A stretch of 22,901 nucleotides of DNA. Source: Peptococcaceae bacterium (lineage in GTDB: Bacteria > Bacillota > Peptococcia > Peptococcales > Peptococcaceae). Below, piece after piece: positions 1-7,391 of this stretch (within the stretch, counting starts at the first letter, position 1; each line of letters begins with the position of its first letter). Below the pieces are notes generated by a model. That model made no database searches, was not told the DNA's origin, and worked only from the letters and a program-made list of their open reading frames with translations. Location: contig CAAETY010000021.1 in the NCBI GenBank assembly GCA_900759105.1, forward strand, positions 1 to 22,901, in the 5' to 3' direction. The position numbers and the translations under genes were made by a program.

Positions 1-14
1 CCAGACCATTCAAT

Positions 15-58
15 ACCCCTTAAGGGGTTACCACAAGAGAAAAGCCCTTATAGGGCTT
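15..58. repeat. Two short palindromes
   Basis: Two compact inverted repeats stand side by side at the left edge. ACCCCTTAAGGGGT at 15-28 is a perfect 14-nt palindrome, and AAGCCCT (42-48) pairs with AGGGCTT (52-58) across a 3-nt loop. Neither is followed by a T run, so they are not obvious terminators. With the hairpin at 62-88 they make three palindromes within 75 bases. This could be the 3' end of an upstream transcript or a remnant of a palindrome-ended element such as an IS200/IS605 end; the window begins too close to decide. Confidence 0.6.
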
Positions 59-61
59 GCT

Positions 62-89
62 AAAACCACCGGTTCAACCGGTGGTTTTT
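62..89 (+). terminator. Rho-independent terminator, possibly bidirectional
   Basis: AAAACCACCGGT (62-73) pairs perfectly with ACCGGTGGTTTT (77-88) around a TCA triloop and runs into TTTTTATTT. The A-rich left flank would give a U tract on the other strand too. It presumably ends a gene to the left of the window and insulates the ilv region. Confidence 0.75.
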
Positions 90-383
90 ATTTGCGAGAA
101 AGTGATGGGGTAGTGCAGATAATAGGCCTGCGCCTTGGAGTGGTGGTTAGAGGCTACTTGCACCCCTTTGCAAGATGATATGATACAGAACCGTGAACCG
201 CGTTCAACTTGCTGTAAGTGTTCTATATCACGAAAGCTTCTAGGGAATTAGAACACTGATAAACAGTCGTTAACTGACCAGTAACGGATAGTTAAACAAA
301 AATCAAGAGGTTTTGATTATTTAGTAGTTAGCGAGTGTTTTATAACAGATAAAAGAAATTTTTCCTGTTATAAAACAAAAGGG
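90..383 (+). other. Non-coding region upstream of ilvB, several hairpins
   Basis: No convincing protein gene lies here. Visible inverted repeats are AGGC/GCCT (124-135), CTTGCA/TGCAAG (157-174), TGAAC/GTTCA (194-206), AGTGTTCTA/TAGAACACT (217-225 with 249-257), AATCAA/TTGATT (301-318) and the perfect 12-bp pair at 337-376. A GGGG..TGCA segment (107-117) can also pair with TGCACCCC (159-166). The region could be a structured RNA, an operator region or both. A short string around 195-202 (GAACCGCG) recalls the T-box core, but the UGG that defines it is missing, so I do not call a T-box. Confidence 0.4.
337..376. promoter_or_regulatory. Perfect 12-bp inverted repeat, candidate operator
   Basis: GTTTTATAACAG (337-348) and CTGTTATAAAAC (365-376) are exact reverse complements separated by 16 bp. 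The right arm ends 7 bp before the -35 box of the ilvB promoter. There is no T tract after the right arm, so it is not a terminator. Position and symmetry suggest the binding site of a dimeric regulator of the branched-chain cluster; the regulator is unknown. Confidence 0.5.
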
Positions 384-411
384 TTGAAATCTCAAAAAAA
401 ATCACTATACT
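384..411 (+). promoter_or_regulatory. Promoter of the ilvB-ilvN-ilvC-ilvB' cluster
   Basis: TTGAAA (384-389) and TATACT (406-411) are separated by 16 bp, just downstream of the 12-bp inverted repeat. Transcription would start near 418, giving a leader of about 65 nt before the GTG start at 486. Confidence 0.6.
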
Positions 412-485
412 ATAAATAACAGTAGAAAAACAACTTACGACAAGTTTAGAGCTATTGAATATTAGAAAAGAAGGTGTGTATAGAC

Positions 486-2171
486 GTGATTGGAGCAGAT
501 ATCTTATTAAATTGCCTCGAAAAGCAAGGCGTTGATTTGGTTTTTGGGCTGCCGGGGGGCGCGGTCATTCCTTTGTATGATCGTCTTAGACATTTTGAGC
601 TTAAACATATTTTAATGCGTCATGAACAAGGGGCTATTCATGCAGCTGATGGGTATGCACGTGCGACCGGAAAAGTTGGTGTTTGTTTCGCAACCAGTGG
701 TCCTGGGGCGGCAAATATGATGACCGGTCTTGCTACCGCAAGTATGGACTCTATTCCGATTGTTATGATTAGTGGTCAGGTTGCTCGTCCGATGTTAGGG
801 AAGGACAGCTTCCAAGAAGCCTATGTCACAGGTATGAGTGATGCGGTGACAAAGGCGAGCGTTATGGTGACAGATGCCGGTCAAATTCCACAAGTCATTG
901 CCGATGCATTTTTAATTGCATCCTCTGGTCGTCCGGGTCCTGTGCTTGTTGATATTCCAAAAGACGTATTCCAACAAAATGTTGAAAATATCCGATTAGA
1001 TGTAGAACCAACTGAGCGCTATCAACGCAAGCTTAAGAGCAGTGTGATTACTCGCGATCAAATTCGTAAGGTGAGTCACATGATGTTGGAGGCGAAAAAG
1101 CCGCTCATTATTGTAGGTGGCGGTGTTAATAACACAGATACAGTTCGTAATAATATTTTAAAAGTAATTGACCAATTAGATGTGCCTATTTGCCAAACGT
1201 TGATGGCAAATGGTGTTATTCCGGAAGATAACGAACAGTTTGTTGGCATGGTTGGAATGCATGGTACCACAGATGGGAACTATGCAATTCAAAATTGCGA
1301 CTTGCTTCTAGCGGTAGGGATGCGATTTGATGACCGTGTTACCAGTGACACGAAACGTTTTTCCGTTAATTCCAAGAAAATTCATGTAGATATTGACTCT
1401 TCTGAAATTGGAAAGAACGTTGCGGTGGACCTTCCAATTGTTGGTGATGCGGAAGAATTCTTTGAGCTTCTTGCTAATGATTGTGAAGATCTTAAAGGGA
1501 ATCACAGTGAATGGCGTGCTGAAGTGGCTGAGCATTATCGTCCATTACGCAAAGGCGATCGTGCAAGTCTTCCGCCAATGGAATTGTGCGATATTATCAA
1601 TGCAGAGCTTGATGAAAATACCGTTGTTGTTACCGACGTTGGGCAGCACCAAATGTGGGCAGCGTTGTTCTTGCATCCAAAGGGACCGCGTCGTTTCTTA
1701 ACCTCCGGTGGCCTTGGAACCATGGGCTATGGTTTACCGGCAGCGATTGGTGCACAGTTTGGCAAACCAAATGACCGTGTAATTCTCATTACCGGTGATG
1801 GGAGCTTCCAAATGAATGTGCAAGAATTGTGCATTATCAAGGAATTCCGAGTACCGGTTAAAATCATTATGATGAATAATGGTTATCTCGGGATGGTTCG
1901 CCAATGGCAAGAAATGTTTAATGATGCAAACTATGCACATACTACCCTTGATGTGGGACCGGATTGGGAAAAATTAACCGATGCGTACGATGTGCCATAT
2001 TATTGCATTAATAACCTCGAGGAAGCCGAAGCTCAGTTGCCAACATTGTTGAAACAAGATGGCCCGGCCTTTGTGGAATGTAGAATAAACCAATTTGCAA
2101 ATGTTTATCCTATGATTCCGGCAGGCTGTTCCTTAGATGAAATAGTGGGGGAATTTGAAGATGAAGCATAA
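486..2171 (+). CDS. ilvB: Acetohydroxyacid synthase large subunit (first copy)
   Basis: Catalytic subunit of AHAS, which uses thiamine diphosphate and FAD to condense pyruvate with pyruvate or 2-ketobutyrate, the first common step to valine/leucine and isoleucine. The GTG at 486 is preferred over the in-frame GTG at 474, which lies inside the ribosome site AAGAAGGTG (467-475). It gives 561 residues and puts the catalytic glutamate of RHEQGA at residue 47, as in E. coli AHAS II. Also seen: GRPGPVLVDIPKDV, the RFDDR segment, and the ThDP motif GDGSFQMN followed by NN. The second-substrate pocket keeps GMHG and the tryptophan of MVRQWQ (codon 1905-1907), as in enzymes preferring 2-ketobutyrate. 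The 3' end overlaps ilvN by 11 nt, so translation is probably coupled and IlvN is its likely partner. Confidence 0.93.
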   Translation: MIGADILLNCLEKQGVDLVFGLPGGAVIPLYDRLRHFELKHILMRHEQGAIHAADGYARATGKVGVCFATSGPGAANMMTGLATASMDSIPIVMISGQVARPMLGKDSFQEAYVTGMSDAVTKASVMVTDAGQIPQVIADAFLIASSGRPGPVLVDIPKDVFQQNVENIRLDVEPTERYQRKLKSSVITRDQIRKVSHMMLEAKKPLIIVGGGVNNTDTVRNNILKVIDQLDVPICQTLMANGVIPEDNEQFVGMVGMHGTTDGNYAIQNCDLLLAVGMRFDDRVTSDTKRFSVNSKKIHVDIDSSEIGKNVAVDLPIVGDAEEFFELLANDCEDLKGNHSEWRAEVAEHYRPLRKGDRASLPPMELCDIINAELDENTVVVTDVGQHQMWAALFLHPKGPRRFLTSGGLGTMGYGLPAAIGAQFGKPNDRVILITGDGSFQMNVQELCIIKEFRVPVKIIMMNNGYLGMVRQWQEMFNDANYAHTTLDVGPDWEKLTDAYDVPYYCINNLEEAEAQLPTLLKQDGPAFVECRINQFANVYPMIPAGCSLDEIVGEFEDEA

Positions 2172-2646
2172 ATTAGCAGTTACAGTAGAAAACAACCCAG
2201 GGGTATTGTCACGTGTTTCCGGTCTCTTCTCCAGACGCGGTTATAATATTGACAGTCTTGTCGTTAGTGATACTGAAGAACCAAGTGTCTCCCGCATGAC
2301 CATTGTCGTTCGCGGCGATGAAGTGACCATTGAACAGGTAACAAAGCAACTTCATAAATTGATTGACGTTATCAAAGTTAATGATATTACCAATGAAGAT
2401 ATTGTTGAACGTCAGCTTTTAATGATTCGTGTATCTTGTGACCGTGAAACTCGCGGGGAAATCAAAACCTTGATGGATATTTTCCATGCTAGAATCATTG
2501 ACGTTGGTCGCCGTTCTATGATTATTGAAGCGACCGGTGATGATGACAAAATTGAAGCAATTATCAAAACCTTGCGTCCGTTTGGCGTACAGGAAATTGT
2601 AAAAACCGGGGTTAGCGCAATGGTGCGTAGCCCTAAAGAAAAGTAA
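2161..2646 (+). CDS. ilvN: Acetohydroxyacid synthase small (regulatory) subunit
   Basis: Regulatory subunit that stimulates AHAS and transmits feedback inhibition, typically by valine. The 161 residues match the usual length for this family. The N-terminal ACT domain (about residues 3-75) opens KHKLAVTVENNPGVLSRVSG and continues with the FSRRGYNIDSL stretch typical of IlvN/IlvH; the C-terminal half is the second ACT-like domain. An in-frame TTG lies two codons upstream, but ATG 2161 is favoured because GTGGGGGA (about 2145-2152) sits at good spacing. The start lies inside the end of ilvB. It is the only small subunit here, so it may have to serve both large subunits. Confidence 0.93.
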   Translation: MKHKLAVTVENNPGVLSRVSGLFSRRGYNIDSLVVSDTEEPSVSRMTIVVRGDEVTIEQVTKQLHKLIDVIKVNDITNEDIVERQLLMIRVSCDRETRGEIKTLMDIFHARIIDVGRRSMIIEATGDDDKIEAIIKTLRPFGVQEIVKTGVSAMVRSPKEK

Positions 2647-2702
2647 ATCGTTCGCTTAAATGCGGTTGATTGATAGTTTTTAACTTTTAGGAGGAAAACA
2701 AA

Positions 2703-3710
2703 ATGGCAGCAAAAATTTATTACAAAACAGATGTCCCTCAAAATGTATTAACTGGGAAACAACTTTGCGTTGTTGGTTATGGTTCCCAAGGCCATGCGCA
2801 TGCAAAGAACCTTCGCGATAGTGGCTTTAGTGTTGTAATTGGTATCCGCGAAGGGAAATCTGCTCAAGCAGCTAGAGAAGATGGTTTTGAAGTATTGCCG
2901 GTAGCAGAAGCAGTAAAGAAAAGTGATGTAATCATGATTCTTACCCCGGACGAAACTCAACCGGATATTTATAAGAATGAAGTAGAACCAAACCTCGAAG
3001 CAGGCAATGCACTCGGTTTTGGTCATGGCTTTAATGTTCACTTCGGTTATATCAAGGCGCCAGAAGGTGTTGACGTATTCATGTGCGCACCAAAGGGCCC
3101 AGGTCATATCGTTCGTCGTGAATTCACCAAAGGCTCTGCTGTTCCGGACCTTGTTGCAGTTGCTCAAGATGCAACCGGTCATGCATTAGACATCGCTCTT
3201 TCCTGGGCTGATGGGATTGGCGGTACCCGTGTTGGTGTTATCGAAACTACCTTCAAAGAAGAAACCGAAACCGACCTCTTTGGCGAACAAGCTGTTCTCT
3301 GCGGTGGTTTGACTTCTTTAATTGAAGCAGGTTTTGAAACCCTCGTTGAAGCAGGTTATCAACCGGAAATGGCATATTTTGAATGCTGCCATGAAATGCG
3401 TATGATCATTGACCTTATCTATGAAGGCGGTATGGACAAAATGAGAAAGTCCATCTCCAACACTGCAGAATATGGTGACTATGTAACGGGTCCTCGTGTT
3501 GTGACTGCTGAAACCAAAAAAGCAATGAAGGAAGTACTCGCAGATATCCAAAGCGGCAAATTTGCAAAAGAATTCCGTGCAGATTATGCAAATGGCTTCA
3601 AGGAATTTTACGCTATGCGTGAAAAAGAAGCTGGGCATCAAATTGAAGAAGTTGGTGCAGGGCTCCGTGGCATGATGCCATTCCTCAACGCAAATGATAA
3701 AAATGACTGA
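2703..3710 (+). CDS. ilvC: Ketol-acid reductoisomerase
   Basis: Converts acetolactate or acetohydroxybutyrate to the dihydroxy acid by Mg-dependent alkyl migration and NAD(P)H reduction, the second step of branched-chain synthesis. The 335 residues match short class I enzymes. The nucleotide-binding GYGSQG is at residues 25-30, and FGHGFNVHFG carries the conserved histidine. The metal ligands fit D191, E195 (in ETDLFGEQ), E227 and E231 (in FECCHEMR). The loop after the second strand reads GIREGKS, whose basic and serine residues suggest NADPH, though this is an inference. A near-perfect ribosome site, TAGGAGG, precedes ATG 2703. It follows ilvN by 56 bp with no terminator between them. Confidence 0.96.
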   Translation: MAAKIYYKTDVPQNVLTGKQLCVVGYGSQGHAHAKNLRDSGFSVVIGIREGKSAQAAREDGFEVLPVAEAVKKSDVIMILTPDETQPDIYKNEVEPNLEAGNALGFGHGFNVHFGYIKAPEGVDVFMCAPKGPGHIVRREFTKGSAVPDLVAVAQDATGHALDIALSWADGIGGTRVGVIETTFKEETETDLFGEQAVLCGGLTSLIEAGFETLVEAGYQPEMAYFECCHEMRMIIDLIYEGGMDKMRKSISNTAEYGDYVTGPRVVTAETKKAMKEVLADIQSGKFAKEFRADYANGFKEFYAMREKEAGHQIEEVGAGLRGMMPFLNANDKND

Positions 3711-3717
3711 TTGATAG

Positions 3718-3735
3718 AGCGCTAAGTTTAGTGCT
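3718..3735 (+). other. Intergenic hairpin between ilvC and ilvB'
   Basis: AGCGCTAA (3718-3725) pairs with TTAGTGCT (3728-3735), with one G-U pair. It is followed by ATTGGGTGAAAAAAG rather than T residues, so it is not a standard terminator. It may mark an RNA processing site or protect the upstream message. Confidence 0.4.
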
Positions 3736-3768
3736 ATTGGGTGAAAAAAGTAAGGAAGGTGTTTGCTA

Positions 3769-5418
3769 TTGAACGGCGCGGAAATTTTAGTTCAAGCATT
3801 ACGCGATGAAGGCGTAACAGATGTTTTTGGATATCCTGGTGGGGCTTTGCTAGAAATCTTTGATGCCCTTGACCAGAGCCCGATCAATAATGTCCTAGTT
3901 CGACAAGAACAAGGAGCCGTGCATGAAGCCAGTGGGTATGCGCGTGCAAAAAACACCGTCGGGGTTTGCATTGCAACCAGTGGCCCAGGAGCAACGAATA
4001 TGGTTACCGGGATTGCGACTGCACATATGGATTCTATTCCGTTGGTGGCAATTACTGGGAATGTTGCAAAACATTTGATTGGAACCGATGCATTTCAGGA
4101 AATAGATATCACCGGGATCTCTACACCGATTACAAAATATAATGTGTTGGTGCAAAATGCCGAGGATTTGCCTCGGATTATTGCCGAAGCTTTTTATATT
4201 GCTAGAACCGGTCGTCCGGGACCTGTATTGATTGATATTCCACGTGATGTGTCCCAACAAAAGGTTGAGCACTATGAGCAATGGAAAAACGTTGACATCC
4301 GAAGCTACAAGCCAACCGTTTATGGCCATGCTGGAATGATTAAACGTGCTGCAAAAGCGATTGTTGGAGCAGAACGCATGGTTATTCTTGCAGGCGGTGG
4401 GGTAAATACCGCCGGTGCCGGTAAAGAAGTGTTGGAGCTTGCCCAGAAAAAGAATTGTCCAATTGTATGCTCTATGATGGGTCTTGGCAGTGTTCCTGCC
4501 AGTGACCCTCATGTGGTTGGGATGCTTGGTACTTACGGGAACCAAGAAGCCAATACGTTGATTCGTCAAGCTGATGTTGTTTTGGCAATTGGTACACGCT
4601 TTGATGATCGTATCATTAATGCGCCGAACTTGTTTGCACCGACAAGTTTTATTATTCATGTCGATGTTGACCCTGCTGAAATCGGGAAAAATATTGAACC
4701 GGACATTCCTGTTGTAGGGGATGCAAAGGAAGTATTGCTGCAACTTGCGGAAGTGATTTTCCGTAAAGACGACCAGATGGTGGATTGCCATTATTTGGAG
4801 AAAGCAAGCGGTGCGCCGATTCCGGATCGTATTGTGCCAAAGGTGTTGGATACGTTATGCAGCATTGTTGATTTAAAAAATACCTATTTCACAACAGATG
4901 TTGGTCAGCACCAAGTGTGGGCTGCCAATTATTTAAGATGTGAAGTGCCAAACCAATTTATTTCCTCATGCGGTCTGGGAACCATGGGGTATGGGATTCC
5001 GGCGGCTGTAGGTGCACAGGTTGCAAAACCGGATAGCACAGTTGTAGCCGTAACCGGTGATGGGAGCTTCCAAATGGGAATGTATGAGCTGGGTACCATT
5101 ATGGAACAAGATTTACCGGTGAAAGTATTGTTGTTTAACAATCGTACGCTCGGAATGGTGCGGCAGCTGCAATATCATTATGTTGGAAAACGCTATTCAA
5201 ATGTACTATTTGGATGTGATATTGATTTCTCTAAAATCTTTGAAGCCTATGGATTTAAAACCTATCGCATTAATACAGAAGATGAAATTGAGTCGGTATT
5301 GAAAGAAGCATTAGCGGATCCGAAATGTGCACTGATTGAATGTGCGGTGCCGATGGAGGATAATTGCTCGCCAATTACGCTTGCCGGTTCGAATATTGAT
5401 GATATGTTGGAATGCTAA
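3769..5418 (+). CDS. ilvB: Acetohydroxyacid synthase large subunit (second, divergent copy)
   Basis: A second ThDP-dependent AHAS/acetolactate synthase catalytic subunit. TTG 3769 (MNGAEILVQALRDEG) is favoured over TTG 3763, because the ribosome site GGAAGGTG (3754-3761) leaves only about 1 nt to 3763 but 7 nt to 3769. It gives 549 residues and places the catalytic glutamate of RQEQGA at residue 47. GRPGPVLIDIPRDV, RFDDR and GDGSFQM...NN are intact, so it looks active. It differs from the first copy at second-substrate positions: GMHG is replaced by GTYG, and MVRQWQ by MVRQLQ (Leu codon 5167-5169). These match the regions of Met250 and Trp464 of E. coli AHAS II. By analogy it should favour pyruvate and so acetolactate. 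It could be a valine/leucine-directed anabolic isozyme or a more catabolic one. It is followed by a clear terminator. Confidence 0.9.
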   Translation: MNGAEILVQALRDEGVTDVFGYPGGALLEIFDALDQSPINNVLVRQEQGAVHEASGYARAKNTVGVCIATSGPGATNMVTGIATAHMDSIPLVAITGNVAKHLIGTDAFQEIDITGISTPITKYNVLVQNAEDLPRIIAEAFYIARTGRPGPVLIDIPRDVSQQKVEHYEQWKNVDIRSYKPTVYGHAGMIKRAAKAIVGAERMVILAGGGVNTAGAGKEVLELAQKKNCPIVCSMMGLGSVPASDPHVVGMLGTYGNQEANTLIRQADVVLAIGTRFDDRIINAPNLFAPTSFIIHVDVDPAEIGKNIEPDIPVVGDAKEVLLQLAEVIFRKDDQMVDCHYLEKASGAPIPDRIVPKVLDTLCSIVDLKNTYFTTDVGQHQVWAANYLRCEVPNQFISSCGLGTMGYGIPAAVGAQVAKPDSTVVAVTGDGSFQMGMYELGTIMEQDLPVKVLLFNNRTLGMVRQLQYHYVGKRYSNVLFGCDIDFSKIFEAYGFKTYRINTEDEIESVLKEALADPKCALIECAVPMEDNCSPITLAGSNIDDMLEC

Positions 5419-5424
5419 ATAGCG

Positions 5425-5454
5425 AACTGCAGCATGTTAAATGCTGCAGTTTTT
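5425..5454 (+). terminator. Terminator of the ilv cluster
   Basis: AACTGCAGCAT (5425-5435) pairs perfectly with ATGCTGCAGTT (5441-5451) over a 5-nt loop, then TTTT. It starts 7 nt after the ilvB' stop codon. Confidence 0.88.
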
Positions 5455-5530
5455 CTGTTTAGAGCATGTTGGCTGATAATTGAAAACAATAAAAATAATT
5501 TTTCGATCACCGCATTCTCATGGTGTCCCC

Positions 5531-5577
5531 TTGACAAGGACGCGTTATTTGAGTATCTTTATATAATGGACTATAAT
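5531..5577 (+). promoter_or_regulatory. Two overlapping promoters for thrR-hom-thrB-lysC
   Basis: P1: TTGACA (5531-5536), 17-bp spacer, TATCTT (5554-5559). P2: TTGAGT (5549-5554), 17-bp spacer, TATAAT (5572-5577). The -10 of P1 shares a base with the -35 of P2, so the two cannot be occupied together. P1 has the perfect -35 and P2 the perfect -10. Another TATAAT at 5562-5567 has no -35 at a usual distance. Confidence 0.6.
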
Positions 5578-5607
5578 CCGTTAGGAAAAGACGAGAGGTG
5601 TGGCGAA

Positions 5608-6060
5608 ATGAAAGAAACCACGGTTTATAAACGCTATATTGTTGATGAACAGATTTTGCCTGAAGCAATTTTGAAAACGGCGCAAACCAAGGAATTGCTC
5701 GCTAAATTTCCTGGTTTGACGATTAATGAGGCAGTAAAACAAATCGGCTTAAGCCGAAGTGCTTTCTATAAATATCGTGATGGGATTTTTCCGTTTTACG
5801 AAGCGATTAAAGAAAAAATTGTTACCATTCAAATTAATATGGAGCATGAAGCAGGCATTTTGTCCAACTGTTTAAATACAGTTGCGGCGCATGGTGCAAA
5901 TATCTTAACCATTAATCAAGGTATTCCGACAGAAGGGATTGCTCGTGTTACAATTTCTTTTGAGTCCCATTCGGATGAACGCTATAATCTGGAATTGATG
6001 CTTGAATCACTTTATGATATTCCGGGTGTGCTTAAAGTTGAGCCAATCGGGCAAAATTAA
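5608..6060 (+). CDS. thrR: ACT-domain transcriptional regulator, ThrR/PheB (UPF0735) family
   Basis: Probable DNA-binding repressor of threonine synthesis. In B. subtilis the family member ThrR (formerly PheB) represses the hom-thrCB operon and the aspartokinase gene thrD. The 150-residue protein has an N-terminal segment VDEQILPEAILKT, a helix-turn-helix around residues 35-60 (TINEAVKQIGLSRSAFYKY, a family hallmark), and a C-terminal ACT domain (about 70-147) that probably senses an amino acid. ATG 5608 is chosen because it has GAGAGGTG upstream and starts at the family's normal N-terminus; the open frame extends further up through the promoters and preceding terminator, which cannot be coding. 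Being first in the operon, just upstream of hom, suggests autoregulation. Function is inferred from family and context. Confidence 0.85.
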   Translation: MKETTVYKRYIVDEQILPEAILKTAQTKELLAKFPGLTINEAVKQIGLSRSAFYKYRDGIFPFYEAIKEKIVTIQINMEHEAGILSNCLNTVAAHGANILTINQGIPTEGIARVTISFESHSDERYNLELMLESLYDIPGVLKVEPIGQN

Positions 6061-6083
6061 TAAAGATAGATTGGAGGCGACTT

Positions 6084-7391
6084 ATGAAAAAAGAATCGAT
6101 TCAAGTGGCTTTACTTGGTATGGGGACGGTAGGTTCCGGTGTCTATGAAGTCATTGAAAAATTACAAAAAAATACATTGGTGCATAAGGTCGGTGCTGAT
6201 GTACATGTAAAACGCATTTTGGTGCGTTCTCCAGAAAAATATGCGGAAATGGTTGAACCCCATACCATTCTTACTACTGATTGGAAAGATATTGTCAATG
6301 ATTCTGACATTGACATTGTTATTGAAGTAATGGGTGGGATTGAACCTGCGCGCACTTATTTAATGGAAGCGTTGGCAGCGGGCAAGAATATTGTCAGTGC
6401 GAATAAAGACCTTATTGCGGTGTATGGACAAGAGCTTCAGGCATTGGCAGCAAAAATGAAAAAGGACTTCCGCTATGAAGCATCTGCACTTGGGGCAATT
6501 CCAATCGTGCAACCGCTCAAAGAAAATTTAGCAGCCAATCATTTTTCTGAAATTGTTGGGATTATGAATGGTACCACCAATTTTATTTTGTCTAATATGG
6601 CAGAAAAGGATATGGGCTTTGAAGAAGCACTTGCTGAAGCAACTGCGTTAGGGTATGCAGAGGCGGATCCAACAGCAGACATTGAAGGGTTGGATGCAGG
6701 ACGCAAAGTAGCTATTTTGGCAAATATTGCATTTCATACGCCGGCGGTGTTTGATGACGTTCATGTAGAAGGGATTACAAAGATTTCCAAGATGGATATG
6801 GCATATGCGGATTCTATCGGTTGTGCCATTAAATTGTTGGGGATTGTCAATAAAGAAGATGACGGCTTGGTGTTAAGTGTGCATCCGGCATTTATTGCAA
6901 AAAACCATCCGCTTGCCAGTGTTGGTGGCTCCTTTAACGCTGTTTTTGTAAAGGGCGATGCGGTTGATGAAGCGATGTTCTATGGGCGCGGTGCCGGGAA
7001 ATTACCTACCGCAAGTGCGGTAGTGGGCGATGTCATTGATATTTGCCGCGATATTGTTTACGGTTGCGAAGGTCGCATCGGTGACTATACCTACGAAAAC
7101 ATTCCAATTAAATCGATTGAAAAATCCTACAGTCGTTTCTATGTGCGTCTGTTAATTAAAGACCATCCGGGTGTACTTGCAGAAGTCGGTGCTTGCTTTG
7201 GCAACAGTGACGTAAGCATTGCGCAAGCGATGCAAAAGGATTCTACACATACTGATGACGCTGAATTTATCATCATTACACATGAAGTATTGGAAGAAAA
7301 ATTCAACCGTGCACTTGCAGAAATCAGCAAATCTGATTCAGTGCGTCAAGTTGAGAATGTTATCCGTATTTATGGAGGTTTGCCACAATGA
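6084..7391 (+). CDS. hom: Homoserine dehydrogenase
   Basis: Reduces aspartate semialdehyde to homoserine with NAD(P)H, at the branch point to threonine and methionine. The 435 residues match the monofunctional form with a regulatory tail. The N-terminal Rossmann motif is GMGTVG (residues 12-17). The SANKDL segment, the NGTTNFIL motif, and EADPTADIEGLDAGRK with the conserved lysine mark the catalytic domain. The C-terminal ACT domain starts near residue 352 (RFYVRLLIKDHPGVLAEVG) and normally mediates threonine inhibition. TTGGAGG lies ahead of ATG 6084, 23 nt after the thrR stop. The stop overlaps the thrB start (ATGA), so the two are translationally coupled. Confidence 0.96.
   Translation: MKKESIQVALLGMGTVGSGVYEVIEKLQKNTLVHKVGADVHVKRILVRSPEKYAEMVEPHTILTTDWKDIVNDSDIDIVIEVMGGIEPARTYLMEALAAGKNIVSANKDLIAVYGQELQALAAKMKKDFRYEASALGAIPIVQPLKENLAANHFSEIVGIMNGTTNFILSNMAEKDMGFEEALAEATALGYAEADPTADIEGLDAGRKVAILANIAFHTPAVFDDVHVEGITKISKMDMAYADSIGCAIKLLGIVNKEDDGLVLSVHPAFIAKNHPLASVGGSFNAVFVKGDAVDEAMFYGRGAGKLPTASAVVGDVIDICRDIVYGCEGRIGDYTYENIPIKSIEKSYSRFYVRLLIKDHPGVLAEVGACFGNSDVSIAQAMQKDSTHTDDAEFIIITHEVLEEKFNRALAEISKSDSVRQVENVIRIYGGLPQ

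Noticed and set aside
180..251. 23-codon open frame as an attenuator leader peptide.
   Set aside because: It has no ribosome site and is not enriched in Leu, Val or Ile codons.
107..257. Possible T-box leader upstream of ilvB (GATGGGGTAGTGCA start, GAACCGCG core).
   Set aside because: The UGG of the core AGGGTGGNACCGCG is missing, the following hairpin (217-257) has no T run, and an ordinary promoter lies downstream of it. Evidence is too thin to annotate.
3895..4791. 298-codon minus-strand open frame opposite ilvB'.
   Set aside because: The peptide is rich in His, Asn and Cys with no recognisable motif, and it is fully antisense to a clear AHAS gene. It is a shadow of that gene's codon bias.
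5434..5607. N-terminal extension of the ThrR-like protein.
   Set aside because: It would begin inside the ilv terminator and run through both promoters; the family's N-terminus matches the start at 5608.
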